Source: Kaistella sp. 97-N-M2 (GTDB taxonomy: Bacteria; Bacteroidota; Bacteroidia; Flavobacteriales; Weeksellaceae). From it: 64,000 nt of DNA. Numbering within the stretch: the first letter of the stretch is position 1; each line of letters opens with the position of its first letter. The translations under genes and the position numbers were made by a program. Location of the stretch: NCBI RefSeq assembly GCF_021513235.1, contig NZ_CP090976.1, forward strand, positions 2,728,001 through 2,792,000. Reading direction: 5' to 3'. This document shows, one piece after another, positions 33,553 to 43,199 of this stretch. The notes beneath the pieces are model-generated. The model had not been told where the DNA came from, ran no database searches, and worked only from the letters and a program-made list of their open reading frames with translations.

Positions 33553-36447
33553 TTAAAATTGAATATTAGCTCCTAAAATGAAAGACCGTGCCTGCGGATA
33601 ATAGGCTCTGTCGATACCAAAATCATCACCCGCTGCAATCTCGGGATCATATCCCGTATATTTGGTGAAGGTTACCAAATTTTCGCCTGTAACATAAAGT
33701 CTAATTTTGCTTGCACCCATGGATTTCACTACATCATCTGATAACGAATATCCAATCTGCAACAATTTCAACCGTAAATAATCTCCTTTTTGAAGATAAT
33801 AACTGGACATGTTGGAAAAATTACGGCTTGGATCCCCGCTTGCAATTCTCGGGATGGTGGTACTTGTTCCTTCTCCGTGCCATCTTCCCAGGATTTCCGT
33901 CTGATAATTGGCATCTGCCATATCTAATCTTCGAAGTCCCTGAAAGATTTTATTTCCGGCCTGTCCTTGGGCAAAGGCCATAAAATCGAAATTTTTATAA
34001 TTTAAATTAAGGGTGAGTCCGAACGTATATTTGGGTACGGAATTTCCCAGATTTACCTGGTCATCGCGATCGATTTTTCCATCACCATTCGCATCAACCC
34101 ATCTAAAATCCCCGGGTTTCGCATTCGGCATTATTAAACCGCCAGTCGAATTGGTGTAAGCCTGAACTTCTGCCTCCGTTTGGAAGATCCCGTTATTTTC
34201 ATATCCATAAAATGCTCCGTAAGACTCACCAACCTGGATTCGGGAAACTGGACCCATGGACTGGAAACCTGGCCCATCAATATACTTTCGGCCGTTTTCG
34301 AGTTTGGTTACTTCATTTTCTAGATAAGCGAAGTTACCATTCACAGAAAACGTAAAATCTTCCCAATTCTTTCTGTATCCTAACTGCACTTCAAATCCCC
34401 TGTTCTCCATATCGCCAATATTGGCAACGGGAGGATTTGTGGCGCCAACATACCCCGGAACAAATATGGGACGTAAAATCCCGGTTGTTACTTTTCGGTA
34501 AAAATCAACACTCAACGTAAAGTCATTCATGATTTTTAAATCTGCTGCAATGTTGGTTTGTGCAGTTTCTTCCCAATGTAAATCGGGGTTTTCTAAAGTA
34601 TCCGGATAATATCCGATGGCGATTACATCGTTGGAATTCGTATAATTGGCGCCCGAAACCATAAAGCTGGCAAATTTGAAATTACCAATCTGATCATTTC
34701 CTAAAACACCGTAGCCTCCGCGCAATTTCACCGAGCTCAACACTTTATTTTCCGGCCAAAAGTTTTCGTTGGAAATATTCCAGCCAATAGACATGGACGG
34801 GAAATTTCCCCAATGATGATTGGCTCCGAACCGCGACGAACCGTCTCTTCTTATCGTTCCGGTGAACAGATATTTATTATCGTAATCGTAAATTAACCTG
34901 GCGAAGTAGGAAGCCTTATGTGTCCGTATCCCATCCCAAGCCGTAACCGACTGATTTTCGGAGGGAACATCAAAATTAAAAGACGCATCCTCCCAACTGT
35001 CGATTGGCAGATTGGTATAGGTTGTACTGTTGCCGCTGCTGATGTCGTACTCATAATAACCCTGGCCTAGCAGGAAGTTAAAATTGTGCGCACCAAAAGT
35101 GTTTTTATAGGTTAAAATATTTTCTAAACTCCATTCCAGTTTCTCCTGCGTCACCCGGTTGAAAGAATTTTTAATCACATTGCTGTACGTTGGACTTAAA
35201 TAAAACAAAGGCGTGAAATTTTGACTTCCCCAATACGCCTTTTTACCGTTGATACTTGATTTAAAAGAAAAATTCTTCAAAAATGTTAACTCCGCAAAAA
35301 TATTCGCAATAAAATCGTCGGAGTATTTATAATTGCCAAGTTGTGTATATTTAAAACCTAAAGGATTGGTCATTTCCTGATTCACGTAATGCGAGATACC
35401 GTAGGGATTTCCATTTGCATCCCGTACTACGTATGGATTTGAATAATCGTTAGGAAAAGGTTGTGCACTCACGTCTGTAACAACCACAGGTGTTGTCGGG
35501 TCCAGGTTGACGGCTGACGCCAGGGGTCCGCCAAATTCGCCGTTTTCATTAATACCTTGCGATTTGGTGTGCGTGTACGCAAAAGTTTGCCCCACGGTAA
35601 GAAAATCTAAAACTTTGTGTGTAGAATTAATTCGGGCCGTTAATCTTTTGTATTTTGAAATATCTCCCATTACGATCCCCGACTGATCAAAATAGCCAAA
35701 AGAAGTGTAAAAAGTAGATTTATCGTTACCCGAAGAAATGCTGAATTCCTGGTTGGACCTTTCTGCGCTGTTGAAAATTACATCCTGCCAGTCCGTACCC
35801 TTTCCGAGCGATTGCGGATTATTGTACCGCGGACCCTGGCCGATATTGGCAAGACCTTCATTAATAATCGTCGCATACTCGGTGGCGTTCAAAAGATTCA
35901 GTTTTTTTGCGGTGCTTCCCACTCCGTAAGAACCATTGTAGGAAAGGAGCATTTTGCCTTTCTTCCCTTTTTTGGTGGTGACCAAAATAACACCTCTCGC
36001 GGCAGAAACACCATAAATTGCGGCAGACGCACCATCTTTCAAAATTTCGATGCCTTCGATATCGGATTGGTTAAGCCAGCCAATGCCGTCGACCACAATT
36101 CCGTCGACCACCCAAAGTGGATCATTACTGGCGCCAAAACTCGTGATTCCCCGAACGCGAACAGTCGCAGTTGAACCCGGTTGCCCGGAATTGGTGATTA
36201 CCTGAACTCCGGCTGCCCTACCCTGCAGAACCTGCTCGGGTCTGCCCGCGGGTATGTCTTCCAGATCTTCTGCGCGCAAACTGGAGATTGCACCCGTAAC
36301 ATTGCTTTTTTTCTGAGTTCCGTAACCAATCACGACCACTTCCTCAATGGATTTCTCTTTTAAAGAATCCGTGATTTGAGCATGCATGCCGGCGGTAAAA
36401 TAAAGTGCTGCGATGATTCCCAGACTTTTCGAATACTTTAAGTTCAT
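33553..36447 (-). CDS. SusC/RagA family TonB-linked outer membrane transporter
   Basis: Outer-membrane barrel that imports oligosaccharides with TonB energy. The signal peptide (about 1-23, MHAQ) is followed by SIEEVVVIGYGTQKK, the TonB-box region. The plug domain contains GRAAGVQVITNSGQPGSTAT, VRVRGITSFGASNDPLWVVD and IEILKDGASAAIYGVSAARG, the SusC signature. The rest is the 22-strand barrel ending FILGANIQF. I chose the ATG at 36447, 11 codons inside the longest frame, because it starts the signal peptide. No N-terminal carboxypeptidase-like (DUF4480) domain is present, making it a short SusC. First gene of the locus. Confidence 0.95.
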   Translation of the reverse strand: MNLKYSKSLGIIAALYFTAGMHAQITDSLKEKSIEEVVVIGYGTQKKSNVTGAISSLRAEDLEDIPAGRPEQVLQGRAAGVQVITNSGQPGSTATVRVRGITSFGASNDPLWVVDGIVVDGIGWLNQSDIEGIEILKDGASAAIYGVSAARGVILVTTKKGKKGKMLLSYNGSYGVGSTAKKLNLLNATEYATIINEGLANIGQGPRYNNPQSLGKGTDWQDVIFNSAERSNQEFSISSGNDKSTFYTSFGYFDQSGIVMGDISKYKRLTARINSTHKVLDFLTVGQTFAYTHTKSQGINENGEFGGPLASAVNLDPTTPVVVTDVSAQPFPNDYSNPYVVRDANGNPYGISHYVNQEMTNPLGFKYTQLGNYKYSDDFIANIFAELTFLKNFSFKSSINGKKAYWGSQNFTPLFYLSPTYSNVIKNSFNRVTQEKLEWSLENILTYKNTFGAHNFNFLLGQGYYEYDISSGNSTTYTNLPIDSWEDASFNFDVPSENQSVTAWDGIRTHKASYFARLIYDYDNKYLFTGTIRRDGSSRFGANHHWGNFPSMSIGWNISNENFWPENKVLSSVKLRGGYGVLGNDQIGNFKFASFMVSGANYTNSNDVIAIGYYPDTLENPDLHWEETAQTNIAADLKIMNDFTLSVDFYRKVTTGILRPIFVPGYVGATNPPVANIGDMENRGFEVQLGYRKNWEDFTFSVNGNFAYLENEVTKLENGRKYIDGPGFQSMGPVSRIQVGESYGAFYGYENNGIFQTEAEVQAYTNSTGGLIMPNAKPGDFRWVDANGDGKIDRDDQVNLGNSVPKYTFGLTLNLNYKNFDFMAFAQGQAGNKIFQGLRRLDMADANYQTEILGRWHGEGTSTTIPRIASGDPSRNFSNMSSYYLQKGDYLRLKLLQIGYSLSDDVVKSMGASKIRLYVTGENLVTFTKYTGYDPEIAAGDDFGIDRAYYPQARSFILGANIQF

Positions 36448-36506
36448 ATATTTTAGTTTTGTTTTCTCAAAATGAGACAATAAAGGTATTTATTTTTTTA
36501 ACACTA

Positions 36507-36514
36507 CAAATATT
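36507..36514 (-). promoter_or_regulatory. Possible -7 box of the SusC operon
   Basis: AATATTTG on the minus strand differs from TAnnTTTG by one base and lies about 60 nt before the start codon. Confidence 0.3.
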
Positions 36515-36540
36515 TTTTTAATTTATTTTAATTTTTCCTG

Positions 36541-36548
36541 TATTTTTG
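36541..36548 (+). promoter_or_regulatory. -7 box of the MFS/Nudix operon
   Basis: TATTTTTG on the plus strand is a perfect -7 box 88 nt before the MFS ATG. It is divergent from, and within 35 bp of, the possible susC promoter, so one regulator could control both. Confidence 0.4.
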
Positions 36549-36636
36549 AGGCTTACGAATACCTGCTCGGATGACGAAAATGCGCTTTTTATATTCAAAA
36601 AATTAACAGTGTCCGTAAAAATTAAGATTTTTTTAT

Positions 36637-37830
36637 ATGCTTTTTAAATTTTCGTCATTTGCGTTGCCCTTGAAAATGAGTTTTTTAATTTTCTCCATGG
36701 TGCTTAACTGCATGGGTATTATTATTTTGCAATTATCCGGCAGTACAGTATCCTACAGTAATCTGGGTTTTCTCGAAGCGTTTAAAGATTTGCCGATCGC
36801 TATTATATCTTTGTTTGCGGCAAATTTCATTAACCGCTTTGGAAGCAAAAAATCTTTGATGTTTTCGCTTGCAACCGTGGGAATATGTTGCTTTCTACTG
36901 CCTTTTTTGGAAGTGTTCTGGTTTTTTAAAGTTTGGTTCGCCGTGATTGGGATTTCGTTTGCCGTCGCGAAAATATCAATCTATGGGATTATTAGAAATA
37001 CCATTTCGGAGGAAATAACGCTAACTAAAGTAATGAGCAGCGTGGAAGCTTCGTTCATGATTGGTATTTTTGTAGTCAATCTGGGCTTTGGGTGGCTTAT
37101 ATCCAGTAACTATGCGGTTTACTGGAAGTTTGGGTTCTGTATGATTTCCCTCCTCGCCATTCTGAACGTTTTCATCCTTACGAAAACGAAAATGGTTGGC
37201 AACCCCACTTCTGCGGAATCTTTTAGCTTTTCCACGATTAAGGGTTTTTTCAATTTTAAGACGTTTCTCTTTTTCTCCATTATTTTTACCATCGTATTTA
37301 TTGAGCAAAATTTCAATTCCTGGCTTCCTTCCTTTTATAAAAAGCATTTAAAGGTTGACTCTTTCTTGGCACTTCAGGGCACAGCTTTTCTGGCTCTCTT
37401 TGCGTTTGTGGGCCGATCTGTAACCGCCCGAATTATTCATCGGTTTTCACTTTTCACCTATTTTATGATGTGCGTTGTGGTTATCTTTTCGATGCTGATT
37501 TTCGCACAGGTTTTATTAGCCACCTCGTTTTCGGAATGGTCTCTTTTTCTGTTTCCGCTGATGGGTTTATTTTTGGCACCGCTGTACCCGGTGATCAGTT
37601 CGAAAATGATAACCAATATCCATCGGGACGATATTAACGTTTTCACTTCCCTCATTGTCATTTTTTCCTCGCTCGGAAGTTCGTTTGGGTCTGTAATGAT
37701 GTCTTTCGTTTTTCAGTTCAATTACGGTAATTACTACGCCTTGTACATTTCTTTGGCCGTTCTTCTGCTTTTTATACTGAGCTTCATTTATTTTAAATCT
37801 TATGTCTCAAAAAAAGAAAATAATGATTAA
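36637..37830 (+). CDS. MFS transporter, probable sugar uptake
   Basis: A 397-residue major facilitator protein with about twelve hydrophobic segments. The loop after TM2 reads NFINRFGSKKS, a version of the MFS signature, and a half-repeat lies around the central loop (about 180-205). TM1 begins unusually close to the N-terminus (MSFLIFSMVLNCMGIIILQ). It lies 12 nt before the Nudix-like regulator and opposite the SusCD locus, so it most likely carries the monosaccharide or disaccharide produced in the periplasm into the cell. No specific substrate residue can be assigned. Confidence 0.87.
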   Translation: MLFKFSSFALPLKMSFLIFSMVLNCMGIIILQLSGSTVSYSNLGFLEAFKDLPIAIISLFAANFINRFGSKKSLMFSLATVGICCFLLPFLEVFWFFKVWFAVIGISFAVAKISIYGIIRNTISEEITLTKVMSSVEASFMIGIFVVNLGFGWLISSNYAVYWKFGFCMISLLAILNVFILTKTKMVGNPTSAESFSFSTIKGFFNFKTFLFFSIIFTIVFIEQNFNSWLPSFYKKHLKVDSFLALQGTAFLALFAFVGRSVTARIIHRFSLFTYFMMCVVVIFSMLIFAQVLLATSFSEWSLFLFPLMGLFLAPLYPVISSKMITNIHRDDINVFTSLIVIFSSLGSSFGSVMMSFVFQFNYGNYYALYISLAVLLLFILSFIYFKSYVSKKENND

Positions 37831-37842
37831 TTTTGGCAAATT

Positions 37843-38586
37843 ATGAAAGTTGACGATTCGAAAAATAAGCAGAATTTACAGGAATTAATAGAAACCGCTA
37901 ATTTTGTAGAGCACGTTTCCGTGGACTGTGCGATCTTTTGTTTTGAGCAGGGAATCATGAAGGTTCTTTTATTAAAATATCACGATCTCGATCTCTGGTC
38001 GCTTCCCGGCGGCTTTGTCTTTAACGATGAAGATTTAGATGCAGCGGCTTCCAGGGTACTTTACGAACGAACCTATCTGGATCAGATTTTTCTGGAGCAA
38101 TTTCACACTTTCGGCAAAGTGAGCAGAACGGAAAAAAATGTTCACCGCATCTTATTGAAAAATAAAAACATCGAAGTCCCAAAAGATCACTGGATCTTTC
38201 AGCGTTTCATCACGGTGGGTTACTGCAGTTTAATTAATTTCTCCGAGATCAGCAATTTCCCGAACACCTTAAATGAAACCTGCGAATGGTTCGAGGTGAC
38301 CAAACTTCCGGAAATGGCTTTCGATCATGAGAAGATTGTTCGCTATGGTTTAAATTATATCCGCAAAAACATCGATACGCAAATTGTGGCGAGTAATTTA
38401 TTGCCCGAAAAATTCACCATGAAAGAACTGCAAAATGTTTACGAAGCTGTTTTGGGTGAAAAATTCCGCCGGAACAATTTTCAGCGGAAAGTTTTAGCAA
38501 TGAATTCCCTGGAACGCTTAGAGAAATTTTTCGATGGTTCTGCAAACAAAGCGCCTTATTTGTACAAATTCGTGGACAAGGAATAA
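37843..38586 (+). CDS. Nudix-type transcriptional regulator (NrtR/AraR-like)
   Basis: A 247-residue protein with an N-terminal Nudix fold (about 22-150) and a C-terminal winged helix (about 180-245: KFTMKELQNVYEAVLGEKFR, then NNFQRKVLAMNSLERLE). The Nudix box is degenerate: after the SLPGGFVFNDED start the catalytic Glu pair reads RVLYERTYL in place of REUxEExGU, so hydrolysis is unlikely. In Bacteroidota such Nudix-HTH proteins sense sugars (Bacteroides AraR). Position behind the MFS gene and opposite susCD makes it the probable regulator of this glucan locus, responding to a breakdown sugar. Sensing of NAD metabolites, as in NrtR, is the alternative. Confidence 0.83.
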   Translation: MKVDDSKNKQNLQELIETANFVEHVSVDCAIFCFEQGIMKVLLLKYHDLDLWSLPGGFVFNDEDLDAAASRVLYERTYLDQIFLEQFHTFGKVSRTEKNVHRILLKNKNIEVPKDHWIFQRFITVGYCSLINFSEISNFPNTLNETCEWFEVTKLPEMAFDHEKIVRYGLNYIRKNIDTQIVASNLLPEKFTMKELQNVYEAVLGEKFRRNNFQRKVLAMNSLERLEKFFDGSANKAPYLYKFVDKE

Positions 38587-38657
38587 ATCGCGCAATATTA
38601 CCTTCAAAATTTCGCCATCCTCCCGAAAAATCTTAATTTTAGACAAACCTATAAAAA

Positions 38658-39839
38658 ATGTCATATTATCCTCTTACTACCCTTCCCGATTACTATTTAA
38701 TGGATGAACTTTTAACTGAAGAACACCGGTTAATCCGGCAGTCGGTGAGAGATTGGGTAGAAAGTTTCGTGATGCCGAAGATTGACGAGGCCGCACAAAA
38801 CCACTCCGATATTCCGAACCTTATGCAGGAACTGGGTAAAATTGGCGCGCTCGGACCTTACATTCCGGAAGAATATGGCGGTTCCGGTTTAGATCAAATT
38901 TCTTATGGCCTGATTATGCAGGAATTGGAGCGCGGAGATTCTGCGATCCGTTCGGCAGCTTCTGTGCAAAGTTCTTTGGTGATGTTTCCCATTTTCGAGT
39001 TTGGATCCGAAGAACAGAAGAAAAAATTTCTGCCGCTTTTAGCTTCCGGCGAAATGATTGGTGCTTTTGGCTTAACCGAACCCAATCACGGCTCCGACCC
39101 AAGTTCTATGGAGACGCATTTCGAAGATAAAGGCGATCACTATTTATTGAATGGTGCCAAAATGTGGATCACAAACGCACCACTTTGCGATATAGCCGTT
39201 GTTTGGGGAAAAAATGAAGCGGGCAAAGTCCAGGGATTAATCGTGGAAAGAGCTTTTGAAGGTTTCACCACGCCGGAAACACATAACAAGTGGAGTTTGC
39301 GCGCGTCGAAAACAGGGGAATTGGTTTTTAATAATGTGAAAGTTCCGAAGGAAAATTTATTACCGAAAGTCACGGGATTGAAAGGACCTTTGTCCTGTCT
39401 CAATTCTGCGCGCTACGGAATTTCCTGGGGCGTCATCGGCGCTGCAGTCGACTGCTATTGCACCGCGCTGCAATATTCAAAAGAGAGAACGCAATTCGGA
39501 AAACCCATTGCAGGATTTCAGTTGCAGCAGAAAAAACTGGCAGAATTTTTAACCGAAATTACAAAAGCGCAATTGCTTTGCCTACAGTTAGGCCGTCTGA
39601 AAAATGACCATAAAGCAACGCCGGCGCAAATTTCCATGGCGAAGAGAAATAACGTAAAAATGGCCATCGATATTGCGCGGGAATCCCGGCAAATTCTCGG
39701 CGGAATGGGCATTATGGGTGAATTTCCGATGATGCGTCACGCTGCAAATTTAGAATCCGTAATCACCTACGAAGGTACGCATGACATTCATCTTCTAATC
39801 ACCGGAATGGACGTTACGGGCATTAACGCCTTCGGATAG
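38658..39839 (+). CDS. Acyl-CoA dehydrogenase, glutaryl-CoA dehydrogenase-like
   Basis: FAD-dependent oxidation of an acyl-CoA. The 393 residues contain the signature GAFGLTEPNHGSDPSSMETH, the FAD/substrate region KMWITNAPLCDIAVVWGK, and the C-terminal RQILGGMGIMGEFP with the catalytic Glu in VITYEGTHDIH. RSAASVQSSLVMFPI near residue 95 is the mark of the glutaryl-CoA type, where Arg binds the dicarboxylate end. It could act in lysine or tryptophan breakdown. Monocistronic, with a terminator after it; not obviously linked to the glucan locus upstream. Confidence 0.9.
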   Translation: MSYYPLTTLPDYYLMDELLTEEHRLIRQSVRDWVESFVMPKIDEAAQNHSDIPNLMQELGKIGALGPYIPEEYGGSGLDQISYGLIMQELERGDSAIRSAASVQSSLVMFPIFEFGSEEQKKKFLPLLASGEMIGAFGLTEPNHGSDPSSMETHFEDKGDHYLLNGAKMWITNAPLCDIAVVWGKNEAGKVQGLIVERAFEGFTTPETHNKWSLRASKTGELVFNNVKVPKENLLPKVTGLKGPLSCLNSARYGISWGVIGAAVDCYCTALQYSKERTQFGKPIAGFQLQQKKLAEFLTEITKAQLLCLQLGRLKNDHKATPAQISMAKRNNVKMAIDIARESRQILGGMGIMGEFPMMRHAANLESVITYEGTHDIHLLITGMDVTGINAFG

Positions 39840-39850
39840 AAAATAAAACA

Positions 39851-39885
39851 ATAAACCTTCAGTTCTGCTGAAGGTTTATTTCTTT
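39851..39885. terminator. Bidirectional terminator
   Basis: ATAAACCTTCAG and CTGAAGGTTTAT form a 12-bp perfect stem followed by a T run on the plus strand. It lies between convergent genes. Confidence 0.8.
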
Positions 39886-39904
39886 TTGAATTTGTATGTC
39901 TTTT

Positions 39905-42631
39905 TTACCAGGATACCTTTTCTTCTTCCTCAAAATTCTTCGCCGGATCTAGAATGTCCAGAATCACATTTTTCACCGAATTCATCGGTGTCTCCAGAAG
40001 CTTAAGAGAAATTTCAGCGTCCGCGAATATATTTAAATTTTGAACCCCTTTACTGACTTCCGCAAAACTCCAAATGCCACATTCCACAAAATTTGCCACC
40101 ATTTTTTTATCCTTTAAAACGGAATACGCATAAATGCAGAGTTGCATGGCCTGTTTATAATCGTCGCGGAAAAACAGTTGTTCTAATTTTTCTACATCTT
40201 CCGCTTTTTTTGGCGCGGCAACCGAAAGATTTTTTGTTTTTGCCGTTTTAAAATCAATGATCCTTAAATTTCCATTCAGGCGGTCGATCCGGTCGATGAA
40301 GCCGTAAAAGGAAACCTTGTCGGTTTGCGCATCATTTAAATAGAAATCGATGCCTTCAAAATTGCCTTCAACACTCAAAATTTCCAGAGAATTTCCTTTT
40401 TCCACAAGATTTTTATCGAACTCCAAAACGTTACGCACTACCCTTTCCGCAATTGATCGGTGGATAAAATTCATTCCTTTTTCATAAAATTCAACCTGAT
40501 GGTTTAATTTTTCGATCGCTGCAGTAATGGACTCAAGTACGACTTCATCTGAAAGCTTTAAATCATTTACCGTCAGTTTTTTACCGATAAATTTCTCGTA
40601 AATATGTTGAAGTGCATAATGCACCAGATTCCCATAACTGCGCTGCGAAAGTTCTTCTTCAATTTCATTAGTTTCGCGCGTGCTTAAAATTTTTGTAAGA
40701 TAAAAATCGATGGGATTATAAAGGTAAGAAGTCAGATGAGAGGCTGAAACCCGCGTCTTCCACTGCTCCAGTCTTTCCAGCACTTTCGGTGTTTTTGAAA
40801 TCTGAATCAACTCCTGCTGAATGGGATCTGAAGTGTTTTCAATAATAACATGTTCAATGTGGTGATGCTTGTCTTCAATCTCCATTTGCGTGATAAAACG
40901 GCTTTTCTCCCCTGTATTAACGCCGGAACCCAACGCATTGAAGAGCAAATGCACATTTTGAGAATCCTGAATTAACCGGTAAAAATGATAGGCATAAATA
41001 CTGTCGTTTTCCAAAAAAGTATGCAGTTCGAAATGCTGACGAACATCGAAGGGAAGATACGTGTTCTGGGAATTTCCGAGCGGAAGTTTTCCTTCATTAG
41101 CGGACAGAAGAATCACGTTTTCAAAATTTAAAAGGCGCGTCTCCAAAAGTCCCATCACCTGTAAACCCTGAAGCGGTTCGCCCTGAAAATCGATCGTTTC
41201 CGAGCTGACGAGTTGATTGATCAATACTTCCAGCGTTTCCATCTTAATTTCAAAAAGATACGGTGAGATTTGGTTTTGAATGATCTTAAAACTTTTTTCG
41301 AAGTGCGCGATATTTTCATAAAGAATATCATCCAAATCTCTAAATTTCAGGTCGTAACAAAATCGAATAAGTTGATCTAAAAATTCTTTAACAGAAGCCG
41401 GTTTCTGAAAAAGGTCAAAATAACTAAGCTTCGACAAAAATTCGGCAAACTGCTTTTTAGAAATATAAACAATGTTTCGCTCCTCTATTTTAATTTTAAA
41501 ACTGGTGATGATTTCCTGGTCGGTTTCATCATTCGGAAGTTCCTCCAAAACAGACAAAACATCATTGTAATAATAGGAAGAGCTTTTCTTTTCGAGCTGT
41601 TTCTGCAGATAGAAAAGCTGCTTCATGGCGTTACTGAAAGCCAGATTTTTCAGCGGAAATCCCATTGTAATATTGAGATATTGCACGGCATTCATGGCAT
41701 CTAAACTTGCAGGAAGTAAATTTTCATCCAGCAACACAACAGCGGTTTTGGAAAGATGCTCGTCGTCAATTTCTTTAAAAATTTCGGGCAGCACCTTCGC
41801 CTGCGTAATGTTTCCGGAAACCTCGTAAACCTTTATATTTTTCGACTGCGCAAAATCTTTTTCGATCCAGCGAAATGGGCGTTGTTCTGTAAACTCTTTC
41901 CACGTTTTATGATTGCGCAGGAATTTCCCGGCCTCCTGCCGTTCATCATTAAAGTAATAATCGTCTGCCTGAAAAAAGCACTGCCCTTTATCCCATTGCA
42001 TAAGGCTTTTCACGAGTTTTTCTTCAGCCGGCGTGAAAGCATTAAATCCACAAAAAACAAATTTTTCCGCCGTTATCTGCGCAAAATCTTCAATTTTAGT
42101 TTTTGCAGATTCGTGAATCATCCCGGATGTTGCCCAGTTCTTTTCGTTGAGTTTTTCTTTTAAAACGGGCAGAAAAACATTCATCTTCTGCCAGAAATTT
42201 AAAAATTTCCGCCGTGGAATATCTTCAGAATCACCTAAATTTTCGGACCAGTTTTTAATGCGTTCTTCATCGAACATGTATTCCAAAACGGCTTTGTCGC
42301 TGTCCGAAAATTTCAAAATATCGTCCCAATCCTTCAATAAGGTCGGAAACCATTTTAAAAAATTCGAAAAATCTTCGGAAGGATGATTCTCCTGATAAAT
42401 TTGAAAAGCGAACAGCCACAGCGCAATTCCCTGTACGTGCTGCTTGCCGGAAATATCTTTAATTAAATCCTCAATGGTGAAGAAATTCGGAAGGAAACCC
42501 GAGTATTGTTTCTCGCGAAGAATTTTCTTGATAAAAACGATGGGTCTTTTCCCGGGAAGCACAATGTTAACACGTGATAAATCAGGATTTTGATCGAGCA
42601 GCTCGGTAATAATTTTCTGGAGAAATTTCAT
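39905..42631 (-). CDS. AddB-like PD-(D/E)XK nuclease / inactive helicase fusion
   Basis: A 908-residue protein of the RecB/AddB nuclease group for double-strand break processing. The N-terminal two-thirds resemble a degenerate superfamily I helicase; the Walker A position reads IVLPGKRP, not a functional GKT. The C-terminal nuclease (about 640-905) has VSASHLTSYLYNPIDFYL, the catalytic IIDFKTAK and GFIDRIDRLNG, and QAMQLCIYAY, the usual QxxxY end. No Fe-S cysteines are obvious. The AddA helicase partner is not in this window, which differs from the addAB order of Firmicutes. Confidence 0.82.
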   Translation of the reverse strand: MKFLQKIITELLDQNPDLSRVNIVLPGKRPIVFIKKILREKQYSGFLPNFFTIEDLIKDISGKQHVQGIALWLFAFQIYQENHPSEDFSNFLKWFPTLLKDWDDILKFSDSDKAVLEYMFDEERIKNWSENLGDSEDIPRRKFLNFWQKMNVFLPVLKEKLNEKNWATSGMIHESAKTKIEDFAQITAEKFVFCGFNAFTPAEEKLVKSLMQWDKGQCFFQADDYYFNDERQEAGKFLRNHKTWKEFTEQRPFRWIEKDFAQSKNIKVYEVSGNITQAKVLPEIFKEIDDEHLSKTAVVLLDENLLPASLDAMNAVQYLNITMGFPLKNLAFSNAMKQLFYLQKQLEKKSSSYYYNDVLSVLEELPNDETDQEIITSFKIKIEERNIVYISKKQFAEFLSKLSYFDLFQKPASVKEFLDQLIRFCYDLKFRDLDDILYENIAHFEKSFKIIQNQISPYLFEIKMETLEVLINQLVSSETIDFQGEPLQGLQVMGLLETRLLNFENVILLSANEGKLPLGNSQNTYLPFDVRQHFELHTFLENDSIYAYHFYRLIQDSQNVHLLFNALGSGVNTGEKSRFITQMEIEDKHHHIEHVIIENTSDPIQQELIQISKTPKVLERLEQWKTRVSASHLTSYLYNPIDFYLTKILSTRETNEIEEELSQRSYGNLVHYALQHIYEKFIGKKLTVNDLKLSDEVVLESITAAIEKLNHQVEFYEKGMNFIHRSIAERVVRNVLEFDKNLVEKGNSLEILSVEGNFEGIDFYLNDAQTDKVSFYGFIDRIDRLNGNLRIIDFKTAKTKNLSVAAPKKAEDVEKLEQLFFRDDYKQAMQLCIYAYSVLKDKKMVANFVECGIWSFAEVSKGVQNLNIFADAEISLKLLETPMNSVKNVILDILDPAKNFEEEEKVSW

Positions 42632-42669
42632 GTAAAATGGAAAGATGAAAAATACAAAAATTTAAGACA

Positions 42670-42703
42670 GAAAAAAACCTCCCGAAAAATAAATCGAGAG
42701 GCT
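42670..42703 (-). terminator. Terminator of the lipoprotein gene at 42729
   Basis: CCTCTCGA with a near-complement followed on the minus strand by TTTTTTT. Confidence 0.6.
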
Positions 42704-42728
42704 TTGATATTTTTTGATGATTTCTAGA

Positions 42729-43145
42729 TTAATTCACCGTGATCAATTTTTCCAGATACGTATTTTCGCCGTAGGCATCTTTGCCGGTAAAGAATTTAAA
42801 GCGGTAAGTCCCTGTTTCCTGCGGTCGGAAATTGATTTGGGAAGCTCTTGCAACCATTTCTCCGCAATCCGCGGTTGTTTTAAACTTGTACGAAGTCACT
42901 TCCCTCTCCAAAGGTTCGGTATGTAAATAATCGTACCCATAAAAGCCTTCGCAGTTGGCGGTGTAGGTGGAATAGGTTTTAATGGTTTGCGTAGTAAAAA
43001 CATCCATCGTGTCCAGCGCGATTTTTACGCTGTCAATTTTCACCATATCCGTATTTAAGATTTCATCTCCGTCGAAACGGTCATTGCAACTAACGGTATT
43101 AATAAAGAATACCACGGGCAAACAAAAAAGTAGTATTTTTTTCAT
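42729..43145 (-). CDS. Hypothetical lipoprotein
   Basis: A 138-residue exported protein. The signal sequence ends in a lipobox (TVSC, Cys20). The mature part is a single beta-rich domain with three further Cys (ANCEG, ADCGEM) and a C-terminal strand pair ETGTYRFKFFTGKDAYGEN, reminiscent of small immunoglobulin-like domains. I do not recognise the family. It is on the minus strand, 54 nt downstream of rsmG. Confidence 0.8.
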   Translation of the reverse strand: MKKILLFCLPVVFFINTVSCNDRFDGDEILNTDMVKIDSVKIALDTMDVFTTQTIKTYSTYTANCEGFYGYDYLHTEPLEREVTSYKFKTTADCGEMVARASQINFRPQETGTYRFKFFTGKDAYGENTYLEKLITVN

Positions 43146-43199
43146 GATCTCTAAGATTTGTTAAAATAACGCTAATAATAAAGCCTTTATTATGCTAAA

